Of a stretch of 64,000 nucleotides of DNA, positions 8,682 to 17,457 are shown in pieces (within the stretch, counting starts at the first letter, position 1; every line of letters begins with the position of its first letter). This DNA comes from Gordonia sp. PDNC005 (GTDB lineage Bacteria; Actinomycetota; Actinomycetes; Mycobacteriales; Mycobacteriaceae): the NCBI RefSeq assembly GCF_016919385.1, contig NZ_CP070351.1, positions 3,658,001-3,722,000 of the forward strand. Direction: 5' to 3'. The position numbers and the translations under genes were made by a program. Under the pieces are notes generated by a model. It did not search any database. It was not told the DNA's origin and was given only the letters and a program-made list of their open reading frames with translations.

Positions 8682-9854
8682 ATGGCCGACGTGAGCCCCG
8701 ACGACTTCGCACCGATCCTCGACTCGGTGCGCGAGTGGATCCGAACACGGGTCATCCCCCGCGAACGCGAGATCGCCGACACCGACTCGATCCCGGACGA
8801 CATCCGGCAGCAGGCCAAGGACATGGGCTTGTACGGCTACGCCATCCCGCAGGAGTGGGGCGGCCTCGGGCTCGACCTCGCGCAGGATGTCGAACTGGCG
8901 ATGGAGTTCGGCTACACAGCACTGGCTCTGCGCTCGACCTTCGGCACCAACAACGGCATCGCGGGGCAGGTCCTGGTCAACTTCGGCACCGACGAGCAGA
9001 AGTCGCAGTGGCTCGAGAAGATCGCGTCGGGCGACGTCGTCGCGTCGTTCGCGCTCACCGAACCGGGCGCCGGGTCGAACCCCGCCGGCCTGCGCACCAA
9101 GGCGGCCCAACAGGACGACGGCGACTGGATCATCGACGGTGAGAAGTGCTTCATCACCAACGCGCCGAACGCCGACCTGTTCGTGACCTTCGCCCGCACC
9201 CGCCCCGCCGACGCGTCCGGGCCCGGTATCGCCGTGTTCCTCGTACCCGCGGACTCGGCGGGCGTGTCCGTCGCGAACCACGACGAGAAGATGGGCCAAC
9301 AGGGCGCGTGGACTGCGAACGTCGCGTTCAGCGGAGTCCGTGTGCCGGACTCCGCGCTGGTCGGCGGTGACGTCGACACCGGCTACCGCGCCGCGATGAT
9401 CTCCCTCGCCCGCGGACGCGTGCACATCGCGGCGCTCGCCGTCGGCTCGGCACAGCGTGCCCTCGACGAGTCCCTCCGACATGTCGCCGTCACCACCCAG
9501 GGCGGCACGCCCATCGGCGACTTCCAACTGGTCCAGGCGCATATCGCCGACATGCAGACGGACGTGATGGCCGGGCGGGCTCTCGTCCGCGACGCGGCGG
9601 CCAAGTGGGTCGGCGAAGAGGACCGCCGCCTCGCGCCGTCTGTCGCCAAGCTCTTCTGCACCGAGATGGTCGGCCGAGTCGCCGACACGGCCGTTCAGGT
9701 CCACGGCGGATCGGGCTACATGCGCGAGATGCCCGTCGAACGCATCTACCGCGACGTCCGACTACTGCGACTCTACGAGGGCACCAGCGAGATCCAGCGG
9801 CTCATCATCGGCGGAGGCCTCGTCAAACAGGCCAAGAAGGCCGCCGGAGCATGA
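8682..9854 (+). CDS. Acyl-CoA dehydrogenase (first of the operon)
   Basis: A 390-residue flavoprotein that introduces a 2,3-double bond into an acyl-CoA and passes electrons to ETF. It has the three-domain ACAD fold: N-terminal helices, the central beta domain with FALTEPGAGSN and CFITNAPNADL, and the C-terminal helices with QVHGGSGYMREMPVERIYRD. The likely catalytic glutamate is in LYEGTSEIQR. It opens a run of six co-directional genes up to 14451, and its stop overlaps the CoA transferase start (ATGA). Chain specificity cannot be read. Confidence 0.93.
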   Translation: MADVSPDDFAPILDSVREWIRTRVIPREREIADTDSIPDDIRQQAKDMGLYGYAIPQEWGGLGLDLAQDVELAMEFGYTALALRSTFGTNNGIAGQVLVNFGTDEQKSQWLEKIASGDVVASFALTEPGAGSNPAGLRTKAAQQDDGDWIIDGEKCFITNAPNADLFVTFARTRPADASGPGIAVFLVPADSAGVSVANHDEKMGQQGAWTANVAFSGVRVPDSALVGGDVDTGYRAAMISLARGRVHIAALAVGSAQRALDESLRHVAVTTQGGTPIGDFQLVQAHIADMQTDVMAGRALVRDAAAKWVGEEDRRLAPSVAKLFCTEMVGRVADTAVQVHGGSGYMREMPVERIYRDVRLLRLYEGTSEIQRLIIGGGLVKQAKKAAGA

Positions 9855-11008
9855 CAGCGACCGGTCCCCTCGCCGGCCTGCGCATCGTCGAGTTCGCGAG
9901 TTTCGTCGCGGGCCCGAGTGCGGGCATGACCCTCGCCCAGCTCGGCGCCGAGGTGATCCGCGTCGACCCGATCGGCGGCAACGTCGATTTCCATCGGTGG
10001 CCGATCTCCCGGCGATCCGACGACAGTCTCTACTGGACCGCCCTCAACCGCGGCAAACGCTCGGTCACACTCGACGTCCGGAGCGACGAGGGTCGCGAAC
10101 GGCTCCTCGACCTGGCCACCGCACCCGGCGCCGATGCCGGCATCATCCTCGACAACGCCGTCGGCCGACAGTGGCTCGACTACGGCGAGCTCCGCAAACG
10201 CCGCGCCGACGTGATCTCCGTCCGCATCGAAGGACGGTCCGACGGCGGTGCCGCAGTCGACTACACGGTGAACGCGGAGATCGGCGTCCCCGATCTCACC
10301 GGCCCGGCAGACTCTGCGGACCCCGTCAACAGCGTGCTCCCGGCATGGGATCTCATCGCAGGTCAGCAGGCCGTGGTCGCCATACTCGCCGCCGTCCGCC
10401 GGCGCGACCGGACCGGCGAGGGCTCCCTGGTGAAGATCGCCCTCGCCGACGTCGCCACCGCGGCGGTGGCGGGCATGGGGTGGCTCACCGAGGCCACCGA
10501 GGTCGGCGACCGAGGCAAACACGGCAACCACCTGTACGGGACGTTCGGCGTCGACTTCGCCACGTCCGACGGCGGCCGCGTGATGATCGCCGCGCTGACA
10601 CCTCGCCAATGGGCTGCTCTCGGAGACGCGACTGGGAAGGCCGCCGCACTCGCCGCCGTCGCCGACGCCCTCGACGCCGACTTCACCACCGACGAGAGTC
10701 GCTACCGGCATCGGGACGTGATCGAGGCAGTCCTTCGCGGCTGGTTCGCCGAACGGACCACCGCCCAGGTGCGCTCCGCGCTGGACGGGGCAGGCGTCCT
10801 GTGGGGCCGCTACCGAACCATGGGGGAGGCTGCAGGGGAGTTCCTTACCGACCCGGCGAGCAATCCGGTGCTCGTTGAACTCGATCAACCGGGAATCGGT
10901 CCGGTGATCTCGGCGAGCTCCCCGATCCGCTTCGACGATCGGTACAGCGGAACCCGCCCGGCGCCCGCACTCGGTGCCGACACCGACGCCGTTCTGGACG
11001 AGACATGA
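9851..11008 (+). CDS. CaiB/BaiF CoA transferase, 2-methylfumaryl-CoA isomerase (Mct)-like
   Basis: A 385-residue class III CoA transferase: it opens with LAGLRIVEFASFVAGPSAGM and has the family's LNRGKRSVTLD. The stretch VDYTVNAEIGVPDLTGP and the later VLPAWDLIAGQQAV, from memory, mark the branch annotated as 2-methylfumaryl-CoA (mesaconyl-CoA) isomerase, which moves CoA between the two carboxylates of mesaconate. The usual catalytic Asp of the family falls in the IALADVATAAVAG segment. The ATG at 9851 overlaps the preceding stop, and its own stop overlaps the next gene. Substrate is inferred. Confidence 0.75.
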   Translation: MTATGPLAGLRIVEFASFVAGPSAGMTLAQLGAEVIRVDPIGGNVDFHRWPISRRSDDSLYWTALNRGKRSVTLDVRSDEGRERLLDLATAPGADAGIILDNAVGRQWLDYGELRKRRADVISVRIEGRSDGGAAVDYTVNAEIGVPDLTGPADSADPVNSVLPAWDLIAGQQAVVAILAAVRRRDRTGEGSLVKIALADVATAAVAGMGWLTEATEVGDRGKHGNHLYGTFGVDFATSDGGRVMIAALTPRQWAALGDATGKAAALAAVADALDADFTTDESRYRHRDVIEAVLRGWFAERTTAQVRSALDGAGVLWGRYRTMGEAAGEFLTDPASNPVLVELDQPGIGPVISASSPIRFDDRYSGTRPAPALGADTDAVLDET

Positions 11009-12213
11009 GGAACCCCATGAGCTCGCTGTGTGCAACAGCCGACCTGACCGACGTGCAGCGCGACATCCTGTCCACCGTCCGCGACTTCGTCGACAGTCAG
11101 ATCCTGCCGGTCGCGACCGAGCTGGAACACGCCGACGAGTACCCGACCGACATCGTGGCGGCGATGAAGGAGATGGGCATCTTCGGACTGACCATCGACG
11201 AACAGTACGGCGGGCTCGGCGAATCTCTGCTGACCTACGCGCTGGTGGTCGAGGAGATATCCCGCGGATGGATGAGTGTCAGCGGCATCATCAACACTCA
11301 CTTCATCGTCGCCTACCTGCTGCAGCAGCACGGCACACAGGAACAGAAGGACAAGTACCTGCCACGTCTCGCAGCGGGGGAACTCACCGGCGCTTTCTCG
11401 ATGTCCGAACCCGCTCTCGGATCCGACGTCGCCGCGATCACGACCACCGCCACCCCGGACGACAGCGGTCGGTACATGATCAACGGGCAGAAGATGTGGC
11501 TCACCAACGGCGGCACCTCGTCGCTCGTCGCCGTCCTCGTCCGCACCCCCGAGGGCAAGGACCGCCCACACCAGAATCTGACGACCTTCCTGATCGAGAA
11601 GACTCCCGGCTTCGGCGAGGTCGCGCCCGGACTCGCCATCCCAGGGAAGATCGACAAGATGGGCTACAAGGGTGTCGACACCACCGAGCTCCTCTTCGAC
11701 GACTATTCGATCGACGCGGCCGAGATCCTCGGCGGCGAACCCGGTCGCGGTTTCTACCAGATGATGGACGGGGTCGAGGTGGGGCGCGTCAATGTCGCGG
11801 CGCGGGCCGTCGGCGTCGCACACCGCGCGTTCGAACTCGGCACCTCGTACGCCCAACAGCGCGAGACGTTCGGCAAACCGATCGCCCAGCATCAGGCCGT
11901 CCTGTTCCGCATCGCCGAGATGGGCACCAAGGTCGAAGCCGCGCACCAGATGGTGGTTCGGGCCGCTCGCATCAAAGACACAGGTGAACGCAACGATCTC
12001 GAGGCCGGGATGGCCAAGTACCTCGCGTCGGAGTATTGCCGCGATGTAGTCGAGGACGCGTTCCGGATACACGGCGGCTACGGCTTCGCGAAGGAGTACG
12101 AGATCGAACGCCTCTACCGCGAGGCGCCGATGCTATTGATCGGCGAAGGAACCGCCGACATCCAACGCATGATCATCGGACGCCGACTGCTGGAGATGTA
12201 TGGCGACCATTGA
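11005..12213 (+). CDS. Acyl-CoA dehydrogenase (second of the operon)
   Basis: A 402-residue acyl-CoA dehydrogenase of the short/branched-chain type. Visible landmarks are FSMSEPALGSDVAAI, MWLTNGGTSSL, the RETFGKPIAQHQ helix and FRIHGGYGFAKEYEIERLYRE; the candidate catalytic Glu is in LIGEGTADIQR. It differs clearly from the first ACAD of the operon, so the two likely act on different intermediates. ATG at 11005 overlaps the CoA transferase stop; a second ATG at 11017 is also possible. It overlaps the TetR gene by 14 bp. Confidence 0.93.
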   Translation: MRNPMSSLCATADLTDVQRDILSTVRDFVDSQILPVATELEHADEYPTDIVAAMKEMGIFGLTIDEQYGGLGESLLTYALVVEEISRGWMSVSGIINTHFIVAYLLQQHGTQEQKDKYLPRLAAGELTGAFSMSEPALGSDVAAITTTATPDDSGRYMINGQKMWLTNGGTSSLVAVLVRTPEGKDRPHQNLTTFLIEKTPGFGEVAPGLAIPGKIDKMGYKGVDTTELLFDDYSIDAAEILGGEPGRGFYQMMDGVEVGRVNVAARAVGVAHRAFELGTSYAQQRETFGKPIAQHQAVLFRIAEMGTKVEAAHQMVVRAARIKDTGERNDLEAGMAKYLASEYCRDVVEDAFRIHGGYGFAKEYEIERLYREAPMLLIGEGTADIQRMIIGRRLLEMYGDH

Positions 12214-12838
12214 TCCAGTCGCGACACCCGGGCGTCGACAGTCCAAGTCGGAGACCACTCGCGCTCGCATCATCACCGCGGCAGCGAAGGTTCTCGCCGA
12301 GACCGGTTTCGGGCACACCAGATTGTCGGCCATCGCGGATGAGGCAGGCATGCAGATCGGCAGCCTCTACTACTACTTCGGGTCCAAGGACGAACTGGTG
12401 GAGGCCGCTCTCGACGAAGCAGGAGCACTGGTCCACCGAGCGGTGTACAGCGCCGTCGACGACCTGCCGGCGACCGCGACGCCCGGTGAACGGCTGTCCG
12501 CGGCGGTGCGCAGCTTCATTCGGGTCCGAATCGACGTCGGCAACATGTCCGCCGCCCACATCCGCAACTACCGGGACGTCCCGAAGGAGATGCGCGACCG
12601 TCTCCGCCCGGCGCTGGAGCAGTTCTCCGAGTTTTGGGCGTCCCTGGTCCGCGACGCTGCCGAGTCAGGTGAGATCCGGTCCGACATCGACCCGCGCATA
12701 CTGCACATGTTCGTCTTCCACACATCCGAACAGATCACCAAATGGCCCGCCGCCATCAAGACCTCAACCGCCGACACCGTCGACGTGATGCACCGGCTGA
12801 TCCTCGCCGGACTCCACCCATCAACCGAACAGGACTGA
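12200..12838 (+). CDS. TetR-family regulator inside the acyl-CoA operon
   Basis: A 212-residue TetR protein with an N-terminal helix-turn-helix (about residues 14-60, including LSAIADEAGMQIGSLYYYF) and an all-helical ligand domain. It sits between the second acyl-CoA dehydrogenase and the SDR, in the same direction and overlapping the former, so it is cotranscribed with the enzymes it probably controls. An acyl-CoA intermediate is a plausible inducer. I did not find a convincing operator upstream of 8682. Confidence 0.9.
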   Translation: MATIDPVATPGRRQSKSETTRARIITAAAKVLAETGFGHTRLSAIADEAGMQIGSLYYYFGSKDELVEAALDEAGALVHRAVYSAVDDLPATATPGERLSAAVRSFIRVRIDVGNMSAAHIRNYRDVPKEMRDRLRPALEQFSEFWASLVRDAAESGEIRSDIDPRILHMFVFHTSEQITKWPAAIKTSTADTVDVMHRLILAGLHPSTEQD

Positions 12839-12844
12839 ACACCC

Positions 12845-13588
12845 ATGACCGCTCTCCTCACAGGAAAGACCGTCGTCATCACCGGCGCGGCCCAGGGCAT
12901 CGGCCTCGCGATCGCGCGACGATTCGTCGACGAAGGCGCTCGCGTGGTCCTCGGTGACCTCAATGCCGAGCAGGTTGAATCGGCAGCGGCATCATTCGCC
13001 GACTCCGGCACCGCAGTCGGCGTCGCGTGCGACGTCACGTCCGGCGACGACGTCGCGCGGCTCGTCGACACCGCCGTGACGACGTTCGGATCACTCGATG
13101 TCATGGTCAACAACGCCGGCATCACCCGCGACGCCACCATGCGGAAGATGACCGAGGACGAGTTCGATCAGGTCATCGACGTCCACCTCAAGGGCGTCTG
13201 GCACGGGACGCGCGCCGCAGCCGCTCACATGCGCGAACAGAAGGCCGGGTCGATCGTCAATCTCTCCTCGATCTCGGGCAAGGTGGGACTCGCGGGCCAG
13301 ACCAACTACTCCGCGGCAAAGGCAGGCATCGTCGGACTCTCCAAAGCAGCCGCGAAGGAGATCGCCTACCTCGGCGTTCGGGTCAATTGCATCCAGCCCG
13401 GGCTGATCCGCACGGCTATGACAGAGGCGATGCCCCAGCGCATCTGGGACGCCAAGATGGCCGAGATCCCGATGGCTCGCGCAGGCGAACCCGAGGAGAT
13501 CGCGTCCGTCGCCGCCTTCCTCGCCTCCGACCTCTCCTCGTACATGACGGGGACCGTGCTCGAAGTGACCGGCGGACGATACATGTGA
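12845..13588 (+). CDS. SDR oxidoreductase, FabG-like
   Basis: A 247-residue classical short-chain dehydrogenase. NAD(P)-binding glycines are in [10 protein letters not shown], the NNAG motif follows at about 90, and the catalytic Ser-Tyr-Lys set is seen in [10 protein letters not shown] and NYSAAKAG. The C-terminus [15 protein letters not shown] is standard. In this operon it probably oxidises a 3-hydroxyacyl-CoA made after hydration. The next gene starts within its stop codon (TGATG). Confidence 0.9.
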   Translation: MTALLTGKTVVITGAAQGIGLAIARRFVDEGARVVLGDLNAEQVESAAASFADSGTAVGVACDVTSGDDVARLVDTAVTTFGSLDVMVNNAGITRDATMRKMTEDEFDQVIDVHLKGVWHGTRAAAAHMREQKAGSIVNLSSISGKVGLAGQTNYSAAKAGIVGLSKAAAKEIAYLGVRVNCIQPGLIRTAMTEAMPQRIWDAKMAEIPMARAGEPEEIASVAAFLASDLSSYMTGTVLEVTGGRYM

Positions 13589-14451
13589 TGTCCAAGTGGG
13601 AGCCGCACACCGTCACCACCGACGAGTGCATCGACCCGGCTCCGGTCGCCGCGCTGGCCGCGCTGTTCGACGACGGTCTGCCCACTCCTTCCGTCGGCGA
13701 TCACCTGCCGCCCCTCTGGCACTGGGTCGCGCTGGCCCGATGGGCGCGGTCATCGCAGATCAGCGTTGACGGTCACCCTTTCCGGGGATCGTTCCTCCCG
13801 CCGATCGAACTGCCTCGCAGAATGTTCGCCGGCGGCTCTGTCGACTTCCACGCGCCGCTTCGCATCGGCGATACGACCGCACGCGAGTCCCGGGTGGTCG
13901 ACGTCGCGGAGAAAGACGGTCGCAGCGGTCGGTTCACGATCGTCACCGTGGTCACGACACTGCACACTCCCGCGGGCGAACCGGCAGTCGTCGAGACACA
14001 GAACCTCATCTATCGGGAGGCGTCGAGGATCGCGGATCCGCGTCCACCCGCAGGTTCGGCGAGTGATCTCGTCCCCGGCGGTGCACCGTTCACGGCGCAC
14101 GACGGGGGCTTCGACTTCCGTACCGACCCGACACTGCTCATGCGGTTCTCCGCGGCTACCGCCAACGCGCACCGCATCCACTACGACTGGCCGTACGCGA
14201 CAGGTGTGGAGGGATACCCAGGCCTCGTCGTGCACGGACCACTGATGTCACTCGCCCTCGCCGAGGCCCACCGACTGTCGAGCGATCGTGCGATCGCCCG
14301 GATCACGCATCGGAACTCGGCACCGCTGTTCTGCGGCCAGCAAGCGTGGCTGCGCCCTAGCGACACCGCGAACGGCCGAACTGTCGCGCTTATCGGGCCG
14401 GGCGGACTCGATGCCGGACCGCACACCAGCATCGACATCGCCTTCCCCTGA
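13588..14451 (+). CDS. MaoC/FAS1-like dehydratase, mesaconyl-C4-CoA hydratase-like
   Basis: A 287-residue double-hotdog protein. The N-terminal half has PLWHWVALARWA and the segment GSFLPPIELPRRMFAGGSVD; the C-terminal half has RFSAATANAHRIHYDWPYA and the MaoC-like GLVVHGPLM. This layout is that of the mesaconyl-C4-CoA hydratase/HTD2 group, which adds water across an enoyl-CoA double bond. The ATG at 13588 overlaps the SDR stop. With the Mct-like transferase it suggests chemistry on mesaconyl-CoA or a close branched dicarboxylyl-CoA. Confidence 0.75.
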   Translation: MSKWEPHTVTTDECIDPAPVAALAALFDDGLPTPSVGDHLPPLWHWVALARWARSSQISVDGHPFRGSFLPPIELPRRMFAGGSVDFHAPLRIGDTTARESRVVDVAEKDGRSGRFTIVTVVTTLHTPAGEPAVVETQNLIYREASRIADPRPPAGSASDLVPGGAPFTAHDGGFDFRTDPTLLMRFSAATANAHRIHYDWPYATGVEGYPGLVVHGPLMSLALAEAHRLSSDRAIARITHRNSAPLFCGQQAWLRPSDTANGRTVALIGPGGLDAGPHTSIDIAFP

Positions 14452-14466
14452 CCGTGGTCCCGCCGG

Positions 14467-14856
14467 TCAGTGCGCCTCGCGACGAGCCGCGTAGACGGCT
14501 TCGTATTTCTGCTTCGCAACGGCGGCGTCGGCACGTTGCCGTTGGGTGAGCGGTGAGTTCCCGAGCCCGTGCTGTTGGAGTCTGCGAACGCGGTTCTGGT
14601 CCTTGTACGACACCGAGTAGACGAAGGCGAGAATCGCCGCCAGCAGCACCATCAGCGCCCGAATCCACCAGTCGCCGCCGAACCCGAAATAGAACGCGAG
14701 GTAGATCGGAAGGAAGCAGAACTGCGCTCGGATCAGGTGCCGCGGGGTGGCGAAACGACCTGTCAGATCGTTGAGGACCCAGTCGTGCTGTGTCTCGGGA
14801 AGCTTCGCTCCGTACGCGTAGGCGATCCACTGCAGCGGGTTCGGGCGAGCGCTCAT
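14467..14856 (-). CDS. DUF5313 family membrane protein
   Basis: A 129-residue protein that begins with the family pattern RPNPLQWIAYAYGAKLPE and WVLNDLTG, followed by two hydrophobic helices (about residues 45-60 and 62-80) and a charged, alanine-rich C-terminus. DUF5313 is an uncharacterised actinobacterial family. It is convergent with the acyl-CoA operon (15 bp between the stops) and divergent from the OhrR-like regulator, sharing the operator region at 14888-14935. Confidence 0.75.
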   Translation of the reverse strand: MSARPNPLQWIAYAYGAKLPETQHDWVLNDLTGRFATPRHLIRAQFCFLPIYLAFYFGFGGDWWIRALMVLLAAILAFVYSVSYKDQNRVRRLQQHGLGNSPLTQRQRADAAVAKQKYEAVYAARREAH

Positions 14857-14887
14857 CTCCGGGTCCTCACAGACGTCGATTCAAGTA

Positions 14888-14935
14888 GTGCGCTATTGAA
14901 TATTGCACGAATCAATGCGCGATTCAATAGTGCAC
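14888..14935. promoter_or_regulatory. Putative operator: inverted repeat between the OhrR-like and DUF5313 genes
   Basis: The half-site GTGCGCTATTGAAT (14888-14901) recurs inverted as ATTCAATAGTGCAC (14922-14935) with 13 of 14 matches. A direct repeat TGCACGA-(A)TCAAT also occurs at 14904 and 14931. The AT-rich dyads stand out in this GC-rich sequence, 25-70 bp upstream of the MarR start, and are likely sites for that autoregulator. Confidence 0.6.
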
Positions 14936-14960
14936 GATCAATTCGGGCTAGTCTGTGTCC

Positions 14961-15416
14961 ATGAGCACTGTGATCGACGGCAATCCCCTCGAACTGCATC
15001 GGCAGGTCTGTTTTGCGCTCGCCGTCGCCAATCGGTCGGTGCTGAAGATCTACCGCCGAGTCCTCGACCCCCTCGGACTCACACATCCCCAGTACCTGGT
15101 GATGCTCGCGCTCTGGGAAGACTCCCCTTTGCCGGTCAAAGACATCGGACGACTCCTGCAGCTCGACTCGGCAACCTTGTCGCCACTCCTCAAGCGCCTC
15201 GAGGCCGGCGGGCTGATCACTCGCCGACGCAACATCGACGACGAACGAATCGTCGAGATCCTCCTCACCCACGCGGGCGCAGCCTTACGAGAAGAAGCGC
15301 TGAGCATCCCTGGGCAGGTCGTCGACGCACTCGGCGTCGACCTGTCCGACCTCGAAGAACTTCACGCCGTGCTGACCAAGGTCAACGCCGCCGCCTTACG
15401 CGCAGACCAGGGGTGA
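14961..15416 (+). CDS. MarR-family regulator, OhrR-like
   Basis: A 151-residue winged-helix repressor. The N-terminal helix RQVCFALAVANRSVLKIY carries a cysteine at the position of the peroxide-sensing Cys of OhrR proteins. The segment LGLTHPQYLVMLALWE and the recognition helix around LDSATLSPLLKRLE match that branch. OhrR usually represses an ohr peroxidase gene, but none is adjacent; the neighbours are a DUF5313 gene and an SGNH hydrolase. The ATG at 14961 is preferred over an in-frame GTG at 14955. Confidence 0.85.
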   Translation: MSTVIDGNPLELHRQVCFALAVANRSVLKIYRRVLDPLGLTHPQYLVMLALWEDSPLPVKDIGRLLQLDSATLSPLLKRLEAGGLITRRRNIDDERIVEILLTHAGAALREEALSIPGQVVDALGVDLSDLEELHAVLTKVNAAALRADQG

Positions 15417-15419
15417 GCG

Positions 15420-16277
15420 TCAACCCTTGAGAACCCGAGCGGCGACCTCTGCCATCTTCCGCTCGCCGAGCGCATTCGGATGCACCGGCACCGGCTGGAC
15501 AGTGGTCAGAAGCGGCTCAACCCATCGGACACCCACGGGCTTGCACGCGTCATGCCCGGCTGACGCCGCCGCGACGTCAACGAGCGTCACACCCGTCTGC
15601 GCGGCGGCTCGTGCGATCGCGTCGTTCAACTCCACCTGCACCCGATGCGTGAACTTTCCGTCGGCGGGAGCGACGGGCATGCCGGGGCACACAGTGTTCG
15701 AGTCCGGCGCGATCCACGGGTAGTTCAGCGCGAGCACCTTCGCATTCGGCGCGGCGGCTCGCACAGCACTCATCGCCCGAACCAACTTCGGGAACGTCTT
15801 GTCGCGAATCGTCTTCAGCACGGCCGTCGAGTTCTGGTCTTCACACGGCGAGCCCTTCATCCCCGCCTTGACGCCGGCGATCACACACTTCATGACCGTT
15901 CCCGCAAAAACGTTCTCATCGTTGCCGCCGATCGAGAAGGTGACGACGTCGACGTTCCGATTCAGAGCGCGGAGCTGCGGTTTCACGTCACTGTTCTGCG
16001 AGGTGAAGAAGTCGTCAGTTGTCGCGCCTCCACAGCTGACGTCGGTCAGCCGATACCGGTTCTTCCGTGCGAGCAGGTGCGCGAAGTTGTCGTTCGCCTG
16101 GAGACACAGGAGCGAGGAGCCCAGTGCCGGCGGAAGCACTCCAGAACCGGCCGAATAGCTGTCGCCGAGGTTGACGTAGCGAATCTCCTCGGCGCGGGCG
16201 TCTCCCGGCACCAGTCCACCCGCGACGACCACCGCCGCCATTGCAACTCCGAGCAGCGTCGAGAGTCGGCTCCGCAT
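15420..16277 (-). CDS. Secreted SGNH/GDSL hydrolase
   Basis: A 285-residue exported esterase or lipase of the SGNH fold. A signal peptide with hydrophobic core LLGVAMAAVVVAGGLV ends near ARAEE. Block I is NLGDSYSAGSG (nucleophile Ser), block II SCGGAT, block III GGNDEN and block V contains HPNALGE with the catalytic His. Six or so cysteines suggest disulfides outside the membrane. The ATG at 16277 has AGGAG nine bases upstream; a longer TTG-initiated frame from 16310 is less likely. It is convergent with the OhrR-like gene (3 bp apart). Confidence 0.88.
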   Translation of the reverse strand: MRSRLSTLLGVAMAAVVVAGGLVPGDARAEEIRYVNLGDSYSAGSGVLPPALGSSLLCLQANDNFAHLLARKNRYRLTDVSCGGATTDDFFTSQNSDVKPQLRALNRNVDVVTFSIGGNDENVFAGTVMKCVIAGVKAGMKGSPCEDQNSTAVLKTIRDKTFPKLVRAMSAVRAAAPNAKVLALNYPWIAPDSNTVCPGMPVAPADGKFTHRVQVELNDAIARAAAQTGVTLVDVAAASAGHDACKPVGVRWVEPLLTTVQPVPVHPNALGERKMAEVAARVLKG

Positions 16278-16393
16278 CACACCATCTCCTGTAGATCGAT
16301 TGATCGACAATTTTCACGAACTGTAACGCAGATCTCCTTTTGGCAACAGGGCCCAGTCCGGCCGGCATGTCGACGAAGAACCTTGCAATCAAG

Positions 16394-16411
16394 TAGTTGA
16401 GGACTAAACTA
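16394..16411. promoter_or_regulatory. MarR-type operator, copy A (upstream of the ridA-marR unit)
   Basis: TAGTTGAGGACTAAACTA is an imperfect dyad (TAGTTNAG-NN-CTNAACTA) 32 bp before the RidA start. The same dyad recurs at 19747, 25393 and, in weaker form, 28375, each upstream of another unit of the catabolic island. The MarR protein encoded at 16806 is the obvious candidate binder. Confidence 0.6.
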
Positions 16412-16443
16412 AAGAAAGCATCCCCGATCGAAACGAGAGCGAC

Positions 16444-16809
16444 ATGACCGCAGCCACCTCAGCCAATCACCCGTACAGCCCGGCATACCGGGCGGGCGAC
16501 CACGTCTACGTCTCCGGAGCGCTATCGGTCGACGTCGACTACCAGCCCGTTTCCGGCCGGGACGAGGCGCTAGACGCGGCCGTCGACCGAATGAGCGACC
16601 GACTGGCCACCGCCGGGGCGGCACTCTCCGACGTGGTAAAACTGACCTACTTCGTGACCGACCTCTCGTTGCGGGAAGAAGCGAACCGGCAGTTCGAGCG
16701 TCTCTTCGCCGTTCCGAGGCCTGCCCGCACCTTCCTCGAAGTGAGTGCGCTTCCGTACGGTGCGACCGTGGAGATCGACGCCATAGCCGTCACCACCGAC
16801 CACTCGTGA
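16444..16809 (+). CDS. RidA family (enamine/imine deaminase-like) protein
   Basis: A 121-residue RidA/YjgF protein. Typical segments are YVSGALSVD, the LSDVVKLTYFVTDL strand, and FLEVSALPYGATVEIDAIA near the C-terminus; the arginine of RPARTFLEV is the usual carboxylate-binding residue. RidA proteins hydrolyse reactive enamines or imines, and relatives act as 2-aminomuconate deaminases in aromatic breakdown. Here it leads a two-gene unit with a MarR regulator at the edge of a ring-cleavage island, which favours a catabolic role. The function is inferred. Confidence 0.88.
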   Translation: MTAATSANHPYSPAYRAGDHVYVSGALSVDVDYQPVSGRDEALDAAVDRMSDRLATAGAALSDVVKLTYFVTDLSLREEANRQFERLFAVPRPARTFLEVSALPYGATVEIDAIAVTTDHS

Positions 16810-17390
16810 TCGAAGCGTCGGCCGACATCACGACCCGAAGGGATGAGCGAGTGCCCGAGCATCACCTACCACCGGACGCGGTCGACCATGCGATCGCGCA
16901 GTGGGCGCAGGAACGCCCGGCGCTGGACGTGTCGGCCCTCGAGGTCTTCGGCCGGCTTCATCGCACCTACCTGCGTTATCAGTCGTCCATGTCGACGCTG
17001 TTCGCCCAGTACGACCTGAACACCGCGTCGTTCGACGTGCTCGCCGCACTCCGCCGATCGGGCCCGCCGTTCCGCATGACCTCGACGGAGCTGGCCCGCA
17101 CCATGCTCGTCACGACGGGCGGAGTGACGCTTCGTGTCGATCGGCTCGAGAAGACCGGCCTGGTGGAACGTCAGCGCGACGCCGACGACCGGCGAGTGGT
17201 CTACGTCTGCCTGACCACGACCGGACTCAGGGTGATCGACGACGCGGCCACCGCCCACTTCCAGAACGAACTCGTCCTGCTCGACGGGCTGAACGAGACA
17301 GATCAGCGGCAGCTCGCTCGTCTGCTCCGAGCGCTGGAGTCGTCTATCCGCGACGCCGAGAACCGGCTCGACGAGCCCGACTCCGCCTGA
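16806..17390 (+). CDS. MarR-family regulator of the aromatic island
   Basis: A 194-residue MarR protein. The winged-helix region covers about residues 55-130 (FDVLAALRRSGPPFRM, TSTELARTMLVTTGGVTLRVDRLE within its helices, and RDADDRRVVYV in the wing). A GTG at 16806 overlaps the RidA stop; a second in-frame GTG at 16851 is possible, with AAGGGATGAG upstream. Cotranscription with ridA and the repeated dyad upstream of four units of the island make it the likely local regulator, probably relieved by an aromatic acid or CoA ester. Confidence 0.88.
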   Translation: MIEASADITTRRDERVPEHHLPPDAVDHAIAQWAQERPALDVSALEVFGRLHRTYLRYQSSMSTLFAQYDLNTASFDVLAALRRSGPPFRMTSTELARTMLVTTGGVTLRVDRLEKTGLVERQRDADDRRVVYVCLTTTGLRVIDDAATAHFQNELVLLDGLNETDQRQLARLLRALESSIRDAENRLDEPDSA

Positions 17391-17409
17391 GGGTTCGACC
17401 GACAACAAC

Positions 17410-17445
17410 GGCGCGGCCGCCGGGATCACTCCCGGCGGCCGCGCC
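17410..17445. terminator. Bidirectional terminator hairpin
   Basis: A perfect 16-bp GC-rich stem (GGCGCGGCCGCCGGGA and its complement) with the loop TCAC lies between the convergent marR (+) and Rieske oxygenase (-) genes. Confidence 0.85.
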
Positions 17446-17457
17446 GTCTCCTGTTCG

